Of a stretch of 64,000 nucleotides of DNA, positions 36,745 through 46,358 are shown in pieces. The number at the start of each line of letters is the position of its first letter. Within the stretch, counting starts at the first letter, position 1. Source of the stretch: Vibrio cincinnatiensis DSM 19608 (lineage in GTDB: Bacteria; Pseudomonadota; Gammaproteobacteria; Enterobacterales; Vibrionaceae); assembly GCF_900167345.1 (NCBI RefSeq), contig NZ_FUXB01000003.1, positions 186,001 to 250,000 of the forward strand, in the 5' to 3' direction. The notes below the pieces were generated by a model. That model ran no database searches. It saw only the letters and a program-made list of their open reading frames with translations, and was not told where the DNA came from. The position numbers and the translations under genes are program-made.

Positions 36745-36779
36745 GTCGTTTTTCCTTATCAAATTATCAAATTTCCAAC

Positions 36780-36813
36780 AAAAAAGCCGAGAATAAACAT
36801 CTCGGCTTTTTGA
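36780..36813. terminator. Bidirectional terminator
   Basis: AAAAAGCCGAG and CTCGGCTTTTT form a near-perfect stem around AATAAACAT. It is A/T-flanked on both sides, so it serves both rhtA and the convergent DUF2947 gene. Confidence 0.88.
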
Positions 36814-36839
36814 CAATACTTATATTCGATTAACCCTAT

Positions 36840-37313
36840 TTATTTTCGATGACCCAGTTTCACCGTACCATCGGTTTGGAACCAAAGAGTCTCGGTCCGA
36901 CGACGCCCCAATAAGATTGGCCCATCATCATAGAAAAGAAAATTTTTCCAGTTTCTTTTAAACACAGACCATTTGGTTTCAATCACATTATATTTCTCAT
37001 AGCAGAAATAGATCGTAACATCATCTTGCCAATCAATATGCGCTAAAATGGCTTGTGGTAACTCAGCTTCATCACTTTCCCACTCAGCCATCCAATCCAC
37101 CTGTTCTGTCCAACTGCCGGGTTTACTTGGCCAATCTTGAGAACTGAATCGATCGGCATCAGGGCTCTGAGCACTGACATTTTCTTTCCAAAACTGAGCA
37201 GAACGCATGGGCGTCATGGGCTTAATCTGTGCCAATTCTGGCTCTGATATCGGCATTGACTGATGAGTAAAAATCCATTTCCTTGGGTATTGTTCCAAAG
37301 GCAAATACGACAT
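36840..37313 (-). CDS. DUF2947 family protein
   Basis: 157 aa, soluble, rich in Trp (WIFTHQ, FWKEN, WMAEWESDE, WFQTDG). The pattern IYFCYEKYNVIETKWSVFKR and FLFYDDGPILLGRRR fits the DUF2947 family, which I know as a hypothetical family common in vibrios. Function is unknown. It is the last gene of the tyrR-rimJ group, 56 bp after rimJ. Confidence 0.75.
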   Translation of the reverse strand: MSYLPLEQYPRKWIFTHQSMPISEPELAQIKPMTPMRSAQFWKENVSAQSPDADRFSSQDWPSKPGSWTEQVDWMAEWESDEAELPQAILAHIDWQDDVTIYFCYEKYNVIETKWSVFKRNWKNFLFYDDGPILLGRRRTETLWFQTDGTVKLGHRK

Positions 37314-37369
37314 GAAATGTCCTTAGATGTTAATCCACCCCACATTGGGTCGGAGAGAATAAATAAACA

Positions 37370-37954
37370 TTATTTCGGTAAATTGGCTTGCCAATTTGGG
37401 TTTATTAATGAAGTGAGTATATGGTCTTGCCACTGGCCATCAATCAGTAAGTAATCTTTTGCTAAGCCTTCACGCACAAAGCCTAATCGCTCCAATACCG
37501 CAGCACTACGGGTATTATGAGGCATGTAAGCCGCCATAATGCGGTGCATATTTTGCTGTTCAAACAAATACTGACATGCCAGAGTCAACGCTCTTGTCAT
37601 GATATAACGACCTTGTGCATTTTCGGCTAATGAGTAACCAACATGACACGCGTAAAAAGGAAATCGCGTCAAGTTACTAAACGAAATTGTCCCCAACATA
37701 GCTTGGCTTTTTGCATCAATAATGAGCAGGTAGTAGCCTAGAGCCAGCTTATGCAGCTCATCAAGCTTAAGCAATTTTTGCTGCCATCCCGTCACTTGAA
37801 AAAAGCCCGCTTCTCGTTTGGGTTCCCAAGGCTTGAGATAGTCACGATTATCGGTAAAGTATTGGACGATCATCAACGCGTCCTCTCGCCTTGCGGTTCG
37901 GACAATGATCTCCCCATCGGTTTGATAAACGGAGTACAATGATGTGTCCATCAA
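37370..37954 (-). CDS. rimJ: RimJ-type N-acetyltransferase
   Basis: 194 aa, GNAT fold. It matches RimJ (N-terminal acetylation of ribosomal protein S5): RDYLKPWEPKREAGFFQVTG (about 33-52), HVGYSLAENAQGRYIMTRAL, the acetyl-CoA-site region, and HRIMAAYMPHNTRSAAVLER with the LGFVREGLAKDYLLIDGQW tail. The ATG overlaps the stop of tyrR by four bases (ATGA-type), so translation is coupled to tyrR. Whether S5 is the only substrate is not known. Confidence 0.88.
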   Translation of the reverse strand: MMDTSLYSVYQTDGEIIVRTARREDALMIVQYFTDNRDYLKPWEPKREAGFFQVTGWQQKLLKLDELHKLALGYYLLIIDAKSQAMLGTISFSNLTRFPFYACHVGYSLAENAQGRYIMTRALTLACQYLFEQQNMHRIMAAYMPHNTRSAAVLERLGFVREGLAKDYLLIDGQWQDHILTSLINPNWQANLPK

Positions 37955-39495
37955 CGTTTCCTTATCCCATAATCCCGTAATTTATTGGCCACTGACGTAT
38001 GTGACACATTCAGTCTTTTAGCTAACTTACGGCTAGAAGGGAACGATTGATATAACTTATCAAGAATTTGTGCTTCATACGCTTTCATGATTTCATCCAG
38101 AGGACCATCAAGGTTTACACTCGCCAAACCAGAAGTGCCCGCTTCCAGTGGTGGAAGGTGGAAATAATCGACACGTAAAAAATTATCTGGCATTTCAGTT
38201 AAAGCCCGTAAAACCATATTATCTAACTGGCGTATGTTACCCGGCCAAGGGTAATGGGTAAGTTGGTCAAGCAGATCGTCAGCCAGTTCAGGTTTAACCA
38301 TACCTAACTTCTGTGTATGCTTCGCAATAAAGAGTTCTAACAAAGGCTGAATATCACTCGGACGTTCACGTAATGGCGGAATACGTACGGTCAGCACGTT
38401 CAATCGATAGAAGAGATCTTCCCGAAAACGACCAGATTCAGCGAGGTCGGCGAGATGGTGGCGCGTAGACGCGATAACTCGCACGTCGACATGCATTTCA
38501 TGCTCTTCTCCCACCCGACGGAAAGTACCATCTTGTAAAAAACGCAGCAGTTTAATTTGCAGATGTGGGCTCATTTCACCGATTTCATCAAGAAAAACGG
38601 TTCCCCCATTCGCCTGCTCAAAAATACCTTTGTGCCCTTGTTGATGGTTGAACGAACCGGGGGCATGACCAAATAGCTCGGTTTCTGCCACATCGTCGGG
38701 CATAGAAGCACAGCTCAATACTAAAAAAGGGGAATTAGAACGATGGGAACGATGATGGCAAGCCCGAGCTAGCATCTCTTTTCCTGTTCCGGTTTCTCCT
38801 TCTAACAAGAGCGGTTGATCTAACATCGCCAGCTTTTTCGCATAATTCATTAATGACTTATGGCGGTTAGATACCCCAACAAAGTGTTCAAAACCTAAGT
38901 TATTATGAACAGGTAGGTGACTATCTTGCTGAGAAGAGGCCAATTGAACACGTAAAATCATCATGCAACTGGCAAGTGTAGATTGTTGGGACTCATCACG
39001 AATATAAACGGGCATCAGCTCCATTCTATAATCCAGCCCTTCAATCACCACCTCTTCTCGAATTCGAGCTTTACTGCCTTCGACCCATCGTGAAAAATTA
39101 AATGAAGGCAACAGCTGAGTGATTTGCCGACCAATCACTTCGTCGCTATTTTTATTAAATAGGGCTAGTGCACTTTGATTCGCCATGTCAACCGCCCCCT
39201 TTAAGTCGATAGCTAGTACAGCATCAGGAAGATTATCAAGCAGTGAGATAAGCTCTGTATTATGTCTTTCCATCGGCATAAACTGGATTTTACGAACATC
39301 TTTGACCCCAGAAATACGACGAATTTCAGCCATCAGTTCACTGAAAGTATCAAAATCAATATCGGGGCAGTTGAGGTAAATAATCCCTACGACATCAATT
39401 TCGATGCCTCGAAGATCGATGTTTTTCGAGGCGAGAATATCAAGCAGCTCTCGAGTTAACCCAAGTCTGTCTTCACAAAAAACTTCAAGGCGCAC
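37951..39495 (-). CDS. tyrR: Aromatic amino-acid regulator TyrR
   Basis: 514 aa. An N-terminal ACT domain (about 1-70, MRLEVFCEDRLGLTRELLDI) is followed by PAS (about 80-185). An AAA+ sigma54-interaction-type domain (about 205-430) has Walker A EGETGTGKEMLARA and Walker B GGTVFLDEIGEMS. The C-terminal helix-turn-helix has SRKLAKRLNVSHTSVANKLR. The GAFTGA loop for sigma54 contact is missing (HAPGSFNHQQGHKG instead), as in E. coli TyrR, which acts with sigma70. It senses Tyr, Phe and Trp. The order ycjX-ycjF-tyrR is the same as in E. coli. Confidence 0.94.
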   Translation of the reverse strand: MRLEVFCEDRLGLTRELLDILASKNIDLRGIEIDVVGIIYLNCPDIDFDTFSELMAEIRRISGVKDVRKIQFMPMERHNTELISLLDNLPDAVLAIDLKGAVDMANQSALALFNKNSDEVIGRQITQLLPSFNFSRWVEGSKARIREEVVIEGLDYRMELMPVYIRDESQQSTLASCMMILRVQLASSQQDSHLPVHNNLGFEHFVGVSNRHKSLMNYAKKLAMLDQPLLLEGETGTGKEMLARACHHRSHRSNSPFLVLSCASMPDDVAETELFGHAPGSFNHQQGHKGIFEQANGGTVFLDEIGEMSPHLQIKLLRFLQDGTFRRVGEEHEMHVDVRVIASTRHHLADLAESGRFREDLFYRLNVLTVRIPPLRERPSDIQPLLELFIAKHTQKLGMVKPELADDLLDQLTHYPWPGNIRQLDNMVLRALTEMPDNFLRVDYFHLPPLEAGTSGLASVNLDGPLDEIMKAYEAQILDKLYQSFPSSRKLAKRLNVSHTSVANKLRDYGIRKR

Positions 39496-39516
39496 TGAAT
39501 TGTATCCTAGTCAGAA

Positions 39517-39545
39517 AGTGTCACGAAAAGTTGACACTAGTGTCT
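39517..39545. promoter_or_regulatory. Inverted repeats in the tyrR promoter region
   Basis: AGTGTCA-N8-TGACACT is followed directly by a second overlapping palindrome, GACACTAGTGTC. They lie just upstream of tyrR. They do not match the usual TyrR box (TGTAAA-N6-TTTACA), so the binding factor is unknown. Confidence 0.5.
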
Positions 39546-39617
39546 ATCAAGGTATAAAAAGCGTCAAGCGATTCTCTGCAAAATCCCTAGGAAATCCCAC
39601 ACAAAACCCACTATCGA

Positions 39618-40640
39618 TTATTTAGACACCAAAGCCGTTATCTTGGCGACAATCTGCTGACGAATTTCACGCAGCTTCACCCTACGCTCTGTTTGCCAAG
39701 GTAAAGGACGCAGTAAGGCCATCGCTTTTAATCCTAACCGAGCCGTCAGCAGACCTACCCCTAATCCTTGCCCAGCTCGAGCAGAAACTTTCTTAGTAAA
39801 ATCCATCGAAAGCAGATCCATACTTACGTCAATAGCCACTTCACTCACTCCCGCCAACGCCATATTGACCAACACCGCCTTAAACAGTTGTATGCGCGAC
39901 CAGTACCCTAATTCTATCCCGTATACTTTCGCTAATTGATCAATCATTTTAAAGTTACGCCATGCAACAAACAGCATATCGACTAATGCCAATGGGCTGA
40001 TGGCAACCAAGACCGCGGCTTCAGTCGCATGGCGTGAGACAATTTGGGTTGCCTTTTTATCTTGCTCACTCACCACCATCGCGTCATACAATTCTATAAT
40101 ATCGGCATCACTGTGGCTGTCATTGACACTATTTAACCAACGCTGATAAACCTCGCTCTGCTGATTAATATGCGCGTGCTGGGCTAAGTTTTCACAAAAA
40201 CGGAGGCCTTCTCCCACTGCATCCTGTAAAATCAGACTTTCAGCCTGCTCTTGAACTGAGAAATGCTGACGAAGCTTACGCAGCTTCCACAATTCTCGAC
40301 TTATACTGCCGATCCCCAATCCCGCTAACCCAGCCAGAAAACCACTCCATGCGAGAGCAAGCCAATCGGCAGTTTGAATCGATGTCCAGATAGAATCCAT
40401 GGCTTGCCAGCCAATCAAACCAGAAAACAGCATTAACAGAGTAACGATACCCCCTTTTCTTCTTTTAGAAGGGCGAATAATCTGCTCAAGTTTAACTTCA
40501 GTCTCCCCCTCTTCTTCCACCGTCACTTCAGGCACAAACTGCACAGACTCCGTAAACGCAATTTGAGTCGTCAATGTTTCTGTTACGTCAGCCTGTTTTA
40601 ACGGCTGGTTAAAGACTTGCTTACTTTTTAAATCACTCAT
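39618..40640 (-). CDS. ycjF: YcjF family membrane protein (TIGR01620)
   Basis: 340 aa, DUF697/YcjF family. An acidic N-terminus (about 1-60) precedes two membrane helices (about 62-83, GGIVTLLMLFSGLIGW, and 95-113). A cytoplasmic helical domain follows, with ATEAAVLVAISPLALVDMLF and a final hydrophobic region (GLGVGLLTARLGLKAMALLRP). Function is unsettled; in E. coli it is encoded with YcjX near psp genes and tyrR. Start and ycjX stop overlap by four bases. Confidence 0.9.
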   Translation of the reverse strand: MSDLKSKQVFNQPLKQADVTETLTTQIAFTESVQFVPEVTVEEEGETEVKLEQIIRPSKRRKGGIVTLLMLFSGLIGWQAMDSIWTSIQTADWLALAWSGFLAGLAGLGIGSISRELWKLRKLRQHFSVQEQAESLILQDAVGEGLRFCENLAQHAHINQQSEVYQRWLNSVNDSHSDADIIELYDAMVVSEQDKKATQIVSRHATEAAVLVAISPLALVDMLFVAWRNFKMIDQLAKVYGIELGYWSRIQLFKAVLVNMALAGVSEVAIDVSMDLLSMDFTKKVSARAGQGLGVGLLTARLGLKAMALLRPLPWQTERRVKLREIRQQIVAKITALVSK

Positions 40641-42016
40641 TTCAGCTTATCTCCTAATAACGTTTCTAACGCTTTATCCATCCGAATATGCAGGCAAGGT
40701 TGATCGACATTGCTAGGCATAGGACGAAAGGCGACGAAATCAAACGAATGTTGCTGCCAATAATCTGGACTAGGCAATTTCTTAGGCACTTCTCCCGGGA
40801 AAAGGGTGATACTCTCGCCCGTCAAGCGGGTTCCCTGAATGGCGGATATGGGATTCTGGGCAGTTTCAATGTATCCAGACTGAGTGGCTCGGATTGAAGC
40901 CAAACTTAGGCAACTCATGGCAATATTTTCATAAGCAGCGTGCTGCCATGCAGGATGGATCATCTGCTGTAATAATGAAACCATATTGGGATGTTGATCT
41001 GGCGTGACGTGATCCGCTTTGGTTGCCGCAAACACGATTTTATCTATTTTGGGGGCAAACAAACGGTTAAGTAAGCCATTTCGTCCATAACGGAAACTAT
41101 GCATAATTTGTTCAATCGCACCACGCATATCCATGAATGACTCATAACCCGAGTTTAAAGGCGATAAGCAATCAACTAAGACGATTTGTCGGTCAAACGT
41201 TGAGAAATGATGCTTATAAAATCGCTTAACCACTTTACTTTGGTACTCTTGATAACGAGCATTAAGTAAATCGAACATCGAATGTTTCGCAATTTTGCCA
41301 TCCTCCTTGACGGCTAGGCATGGAAAAAATTGCAAAACAGGAGCCCCCGCCAGCTCTCCCGGTAAAACAAAGCGCCCAGGCTGCACCCAATGTAGCCCTT
41401 GTTGCTTACATTGATGAAGATAATCGGTATACAAGGCCGCAATATGCGCTAAAGTTTTTTCATCTGCCTCTTGATTCAGATCTAAGGCGTTGAGTTCACG
41501 TAACCAAGGTTGAGCTAACTCGGCTCGGATGCCATGCAAAGCGTTTATCTGCAATGCTGACCACGTCATAAAATCTATACCCAACATCGGTAAATCCAAT
41601 AGCCATTCACCGGGGTAATCAACAATATCGAGATATAATGTGGCGGTACTTCCGAGCAGCCGTTTGCTACGTTTTTCAGGACGATACTTAATAGCTAAGC
41701 GGATTTCACTCACATCTCGGGTTGGTACAGGCCACATGGGAGGCGATTGATGCAGTTGATCCATCGCTTCATCATAACTAAAACGAGGAATCATTAAATT
41801 ACTTTGTGGAACACGTTTCGCACCAATAATACGCTTGTCTCTCGCCGCGGAAAATAGAGGCAAGTGATCATGAGTGGAGGTGTGCAGCAGTTGATTGACT
41901 AAGGAACCGATAAACGCCGTTTTACCTGCTCGAGAAAGCCCTGTCACCGCTAAACGGACATGAGAATCTAAACCTCGATGAATAAAATCACTGACTTCTT
42001 GACCAATGCGCTTCAT
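40637..42016 (-). CDS. ycjX: YcjX family GTP-binding protein
   Basis: 459 aa, P-loop protein. Walker A GLSRAGKTAFIGSLVNQLL (about 25-43, GxxxxGKT), LYLDIVDYPGEWLLDLPMLG (about 127-146) in the switch region with DxxG-like function, and TKAD (about 332-335) as the guanine-specificity motif. YcjX is a stress-linked GTPase of unknown role. It overlaps ycjF by four bases, so the pair is translationally coupled and its products probably act together at the membrane. Confidence 0.9.
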   Translation of the reverse strand: MKRIGQEVSDFIHRGLDSHVRLAVTGLSRAGKTAFIGSLVNQLLHTSTHDHLPLFSAARDKRIIGAKRVPQSNLMIPRFSYDEAMDQLHQSPPMWPVPTRDVSEIRLAIKYRPEKRSKRLLGSTATLYLDIVDYPGEWLLDLPMLGIDFMTWSALQINALHGIRAELAQPWLRELNALDLNQEADEKTLAHIAALYTDYLHQCKQQGLHWVQPGRFVLPGELAGAPVLQFFPCLAVKEDGKIAKHSMFDLLNARYQEYQSKVVKRFYKHHFSTFDRQIVLVDCLSPLNSGYESFMDMRGAIEQIMHSFRYGRNGLLNRLFAPKIDKIVFAATKADHVTPDQHPNMVSLLQQMIHPAWQHAAYENIAMSCLSLASIRATQSGYIETAQNPISAIQGTRLTGESITLFPGEVPKKLPSPDYWQQHSFDFVAFRPMPSNVDQPCLHIRMDKALETLLGDKLK

Positions 42017-42159
42017 GAATAACTCAGACCTCGCTGGTGAGATTTTATTGTAAAAATTAAAATAAAGATGCGGTAACGTGGAGAAGCAAAAAACGATTAA
42101 CGACTCTCAGCGAAACCACAATGATAGTGTGCATAATAACTTGGTAATGCAAGAGAAGA

Positions 42160-42192
42160 ATAAAAAGCCTCTGAAATGCTTCAAAGGCTTCA
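42160..42192 (-). terminator. Intrinsic terminator (minus strand)
   Basis: AAGCCT/AGGCTT outer pairs and TGAA/TTCA inner pairs are followed on the minus strand by TTTTTATTC. It serves the small membrane protein gene at 42258. Confidence 0.7.
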
Positions 42193-42257
42193 TTTCCATA
42201 CTCAGCACACACTCAAGTTAAATGGCACACTATGGCATATCGTGAACGCAGTACGTT

Positions 42258-42443
42258 TTAATCATCTTCAATTAACTTGTAAATAACGAACAAACTAATC
42301 TGTAGTATGACGAACAATACAATCGAAATGATCACATATCTATTATCAAATAGACTGACTCCGTGAAGGACTAAATCATACATTAGAAAGATGCCGATAA
42401 TAATGGCAATCGCCATTTGTAAAATTCGTATAAAGCGTGGCAT
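42258..42443 (-). CDS. Small membrane protein, 61 aa
   Basis: It has two hydrophobic helices (about 5-25, IRILQMAIAIIIGIFLMYDL, and about 35-55) and an acidic end (KLIEDD). The start MPRFIR was chosen because CAGGAGAAG stands just before it; the ATG seven codons upstream would place that ribosome site inside the gene. It is followed by a terminator, as a complete single-gene unit would be. No known family is recognised. Confidence 0.7.
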   Translation of the reverse strand: MPRFIRILQMAIAIIIGIFLMYDLVLHGVSLFDNRYVIISIVLFVILQISLFVIYKLIEDD

Positions 42444-42503
42444 TTTCTTCTCCTGAGAATTCAATTAGTTGCTCTAGTATATACTCAACAGGCCTTAATA
42501 CAC

Positions 42504-42535
42504 AAAAGGTGTAGCCATCGCTACACCTTTTGGTT
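42504..42535. terminator. Hairpin terminator after fumarase
   Basis: The perfect 11-bp stem AAAAGGTGTAG/CTACACCTTTT has a 6-base loop. On the minus strand it follows the fumarase stop. Confidence 0.75.
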
Positions 42536-42565
42536 ACTTCAAACTCAGTTGTCAATAAATTGAAG

Positions 42566-44083
42566 TTACTTTGCAGCTTCCGCAATTTTTACCCGCCAAG
42601 TATCAGGGCCAATTTGATGGGCATTTGCCCCTGTTGAATCAACCGCAACACTCACGGGCATATCTTCAACTTCAAATTCGTAAATCGCTTCCATCCCCAA
42701 ATCTTCAAAAGCCACAACACGAGCCTTTTTAATCGCTTTCGCCACTAAGTAAGCCGCTCCACCAACGGCCATCAGATAAACCGCTTTGTTTTTCTTAATG
42801 GATTCTACGGTTGCAGGGCCACGCTCGGCTTTCCCGATCATGCCCATCACCCCAACTTCTTCCAGCATCATATCGGTAAATTTATCCATGCGGGTAGAGG
42901 TTGTTGGACCAGCAGGCCCCACCACTTCATCACCCACCGCGTCAACAGGGCCAACGTAGTAGATAAATTTACCTTTCAAATCGACACCTTCTGGCAAGCT
43001 TTCACCATTTTGTAGCATCGTTTGAATACGTTTATGTGCCGCATCTCGACCCGTCAAAATTTTACCAGAAAGCAGTACTGTTTCTCCGGTTTTCCAAGTC
43101 TCGATTTCTTGCTGTGTAACCGTATCCAGATTCACTCGACGAGTATTTTCACCCGCTTCCCAAGTGATTTGTGGCCAGTCTTCTAACTTAGGTGGCGTTA
43201 ATTCTGCGGGGCCAGAACCGTCTAGCGTAAAATGTACATGACGCGTTGCTGCACAGTTCGGGATTAAACACACCGGTTTTGATGCCGCATGGGTTGGCGC
43301 TGTTTTGATTTTTACGTCAACGACCGTGGTTAGCCCACCCAGCCCTTGTGCACCAATACCGAGCTTATTCACTCGGTTAAAGATGTCTAACCGAAGCTCT
43401 TCTTCTGCATTCTGTGGGCCGCGCTCAATTAACTCTTGAATATCGATGTGCTCCATCAAAGACTCTTTGGCTAAAACGGCCGCTTTTTCAGCCGTTCCAC
43501 CAATGCCGATCCCTAGCATACCGGGAGGACACCAGCCCGCACCCATGGTTGGTAGCGTTTTTTCTACCCATTCAGCAATATCGTCCGATGGATTCAGCAT
43601 CGCCATTTTCGTTTTGTTTTCACTACCACCACCTTTGGCGGCGATTTGAATCTCAACTTTATCTCCCGGTACCATGTTAATGTGTACAACGGCTGGCGTA
43701 TTGTCTTTTGTGTTGATGCGTTTACCCGCAGGATCCATCAATACAGATGCTCGTAGCGGATTATCGGGATTCGTATAAGCCTGACGAACCCCTTCATCAA
43801 CCATTTGTTGCACGGTCATATCGGTCGCGTCCCATTGAACGTCCATACCAATATTGACAAAACAAGTCACAATCCCGGTATCTTGACAAATCGGACGATG
43901 CCCTTCAGCTGACATTCTTGAGTTAATCAGAATTTGTGCAATCGCATCTTTTGCCGCTTGGCTTTCTTCACGGTAGTAGGCTTGTTCTAGTGCTTGAATA
44001 AAATCCAGAGGGTGGTAGTAAGAAATGTACTGAAGAGCATCAGCAACACTGCTGATCACATCTTGCTTGCGTATAACCGTCAT
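42566..44083 (-). CDS. Class I fumarate hydratase
   Basis: 505 aa, Fe-S-dependent class I fumarase of the single-chain type. The N-terminal alpha part has RPICQDTGIVTCFV (about 66-79), VEIQIAAKGGGSENKTKMAM and GAGWCPPGMLGIGIGG. A further cluster-type Cys is in CLIPNCAATRHVHF. The C-terminal beta domain has GRDAAHKRIQTML and GPAGPTTSTRMDKFTDMML. It interconverts fumarate and malate in the TCA cycle; oxygen-sensitive [4Fe-4S] is expected. The start MTVIRKQD has GAGG upstream. It differs from E. coli FumA in length and is closer to the pseudomonad/vibrio form. Confidence 0.92.
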   Translation of the reverse strand: MTVIRKQDVISSVADALQYISYYHPLDFIQALEQAYYREESQAAKDAIAQILINSRMSAEGHRPICQDTGIVTCFVNIGMDVQWDATDMTVQQMVDEGVRQAYTNPDNPLRASVLMDPAGKRINTKDNTPAVVHINMVPGDKVEIQIAAKGGGSENKTKMAMLNPSDDIAEWVEKTLPTMGAGWCPPGMLGIGIGGTAEKAAVLAKESLMEHIDIQELIERGPQNAEEELRLDIFNRVNKLGIGAQGLGGLTTVVDVKIKTAPTHAASKPVCLIPNCAATRHVHFTLDGSGPAELTPPKLEDWPQITWEAGENTRRVNLDTVTQQEIETWKTGETVLLSGKILTGRDAAHKRIQTMLQNGESLPEGVDLKGKFIYYVGPVDAVGDEVVGPAGPTTSTRMDKFTDMMLEEVGVMGMIGKAERGPATVESIKKNKAVYLMAVGGAAYLVAKAIKKARVVAFEDLGMEAIYEFEVEDMPVSVAVDSTGANAHQIGPDTWRVKIAEAAK

Positions 44084-44340
44084 TGCATGCCTCGTTATCA
44101 TTATGCTTCCATGGGCCAGCGCTTAAATAATGGTGTACTCGAGCGTCAGTAATGCCAGAAGGCGAAAATCGACTGAATTGAACACATTACATCAAATAGC
44201 AACTTTTAGAGTTTTATACTCTTACAACCTCAAGAAATCCGCTTGTTTTGCTCACGGCTTGAGGTTATGCCTCTATATGATACTCTTGCTTTCCTCAACA
44301 CGCTATGCAGTGAAGTGTCCCTTTGTCACAAATTACACAA

Positions 44341-45705
44341 ATGAATACCAACGAACCAAAAACCGTGCAAATTCAGTCTATCGGCTACCAAAAAAACCTT
44401 GCGCATCAGATTTTTTCACACATTGAGCATTTACCTTGGGCGATGTTATTACGCTCTCCATCAGAGCAGCATGAAGACAGCCGATTTGATATTCTGGTCG
44501 CTAATCCTATTGTAACCTTGACCACCTTTGCGGATACAACAGAAATTCGAGAACCCGAAGGTGTGACATTGTCACAAACAGATCCTTTTACACTCCTCGC
44601 TCAATTACAAGCCCTCTATTTACCTAGTTTGGCTATTCAAGAGGAACTCCCTTTCGTGGGAGGAGCCGTTGGCTATTTTAGTTATGATTTAGGCCGTCGC
44701 GTGGAAAAATTACCCTCTATCGCTAAGCACGACCTATCGATACCAGACATGGCATTCGGTCTTTATGAATGGGCAATCATAATCGACCACCATCAACAAT
44801 CAGCGTGCTGGGCCGGCCAACATCTGGACAAAGCACAAGCATGGCTAAATTCCCAGACTCAAGTTTCGCCTCTTCCTTTTAAACTCACTACAGCTTGGCA
44901 ATCCAATATGTCCGCCGAACAATATCAGCAGAAATTTACTCAGATTCAAGAATACTTACGCTCAGGTGATTGTTATCAAATCAATCTCGCGCAACGCTTT
45001 CAAGCTGGGTATCTTGGCAGTGAATGGTTGGCTTACCAAAAACTAGAGCAAGTCAATCAGGCCCCTTTTTCAGCTTTCATACGCCTTAAAGAAGGCGCAA
45101 TCCTCAGCGTTTCACCTGAACGTTTTTTACTGGTCAATCAAAACGAGATTGAAACGAAACCGATTAAAGGAACCCGTCCTCGCAGTGAGGACCCAGAACA
45201 AGATGCAAGCAATGCAAGAGAACTGGCTTGCGCTGAGAAAGATCAAGCAGAAAATTTAATGATCGTCGATCTACTGCGTAATGATATTGGACGGGTCGCT
45301 AAACCCGGAAGCGTTCATGTCCCTAAACTATTTACCATTGAAAGCTTTCCTGCCGTCCACCACTTAGTGAGTACGATTCGAGCTAAACTGGATGCGCAGT
45401 ATCAAACAACCGATTTGTTGCGAGCCAGTTTTCCCGGCGGCTCCATCACAGGAGCCCCTAAAATACGGGCAATGGAAATCGTTGAAGAGTTAGAGCCGCA
45501 CCGTCGAAGTGCTTATTGCGGCTCTATCGGTTATATCAGCCGCCATGGGCGTATGGATACCAATATTAGCATCCGAACCTTGATAGCCCACCAGCAGCAA
45601 TTGTATGCTTGGGCAGGAGGTGGCATCGTTGCCGACAGCCAATGTGATGCAGAATATCAAGAAACATTAGATAAACTCAGTCGTATTTTGCCTATTCTTA
45701 AATAA
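44341..45705 (+). CDS. pabB: Aminodeoxychorismate synthase component I PabB
   Basis: 454 aa from the ATG at 44341; a TTG six codons earlier is an alternative, and neither has a clear ribosome site. Chorismate-binding enzyme: LPWAMLLRSPSEQHEDSRFD near the N-terminus, DCYQINLAQRFQAGY (about 207-221), SVSPERFLLV, the ETKPIKGTRPR motif with the PabB-specific Lys (about 273-283), LMIVDLLRNDIGRV and GGSITGAPKIRAMEIVEELE. It makes aminodeoxychorismate for folate, with PabA (not in the window) supplying ammonia. The next gene, nudL, follows in the same order as in E. coli. Confidence 0.92.
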   Translation: MNTNEPKTVQIQSIGYQKNLAHQIFSHIEHLPWAMLLRSPSEQHEDSRFDILVANPIVTLTTFADTTEIREPEGVTLSQTDPFTLLAQLQALYLPSLAIQEELPFVGGAVGYFSYDLGRRVEKLPSIAKHDLSIPDMAFGLYEWAIIIDHHQQSACWAGQHLDKAQAWLNSQTQVSPLPFKLTTAWQSNMSAEQYQQKFTQIQEYLRSGDCYQINLAQRFQAGYLGSEWLAYQKLEQVNQAPFSAFIRLKEGAILSVSPERFLLVNQNEIETKPIKGTRPRSEDPEQDASNARELACAEKDQAENLMIVDLLRNDIGRVAKPGSVHVPKLFTIESFPAVHHLVSTIRAKLDAQYQTTDLLRASFPGGSITGAPKIRAMEIVEELEPHRRSAYCGSIGYISRHGRMDTNISIRTLIAHQQQLYAWAGGGIVADSQCDAEYQETLDKLSRILPILK

Positions 45706-45731
45706 TAAGACCAGATAGAAACCAAGGGCCT

Positions 45732-46358
45732 ATGGGAATAACTCACGTGGATATTGCTAACGTTAATAAAACACAATTAATGCAAAGCTTTCTTTTAACC
45801 ATGCCTGCGGCCTATCATGCTCAGTCTCTTCTGCGTGTCGCCCATTTATCGCCAAATTCATTACGAAAAGCATCCGTTTTAGTGGGGTTTGTCGAACGTG
45901 AAAATGGGCTCAATATTGTCTTAACAAAACGAGCCGCTCACCTTAAACATCACCCCGGGCAAATCAGTTTTCCCGGTGGGAAATATGAAGAGAGTGATGG
46001 TTCACTCTATCAGACAGCCAAACGTGAAGCACAAGAAGAAATTGGGGTATCAAGCAACGAAATCGAGATTTTAGGCCAGCTACCCGAGCTGGTCACTGTC
46101 AGCCATTTTGCCGTAACCCCCGTTGTTGCATTCATTGATGCTAATTATAAAACGCGTATCGATCGCAATGAAGTGGAGGAGGTTTTTGAAATTCCAGCCA
46201 ACTATTTGCTGGATCAACGTAAACTCTACAGCAGCACTTTTCAGATACAAAATACCCTACATAGAGTATTTGCTATTCCATATAAACATCATTTTATATG
46301 GGGTATGACCGCTCAAATCATCCAAGCTCTGCAAAACCATATTAATCTGTCTCGTTAG
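45732..46358 (+). CDS. nudL: Nudix CoA pyrophosphatase NudL
   Basis: 208 aa. The Nudix core reads HHPGQISFPGGKYEESDGSL, followed by KREAQEEIGV (together about 75-105). It keeps REAQEE; the first box Glu position is Asp, as in other NudL. The preceding NTKRAAHLKHHPGQISFPGG-type segment is the CoA-specific (UPF0035) motif. It probably hydrolyses CoA and derivatives to 3',5'-ADP and 4'-phosphopantetheine. It lies 26 bp after pabB and is likely in the same operon. Confidence 0.9.
   Translation: MGITHVDIANVNKTQLMQSFLLTMPAAYHAQSLLRVAHLSPNSLRKASVLVGFVERENGLNIVLTKRAAHLKHHPGQISFPGGKYEESDGSLYQTAKREAQEEIGVSSNEIEILGQLPELVTVSHFAVTPVVAFIDANYKTRIDRNEVEEVFEIPANYLLDQRKLYSSTFQIQNTLHRVFAIPYKHHFIWGMTAQIIQALQNHINLSR

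Noticed and set aside
44130..44426. 98-codon frame overlapping the start of pabB
   Set aside because: It overlaps the conserved pabB N-terminus in another frame and has an unlikely composition.
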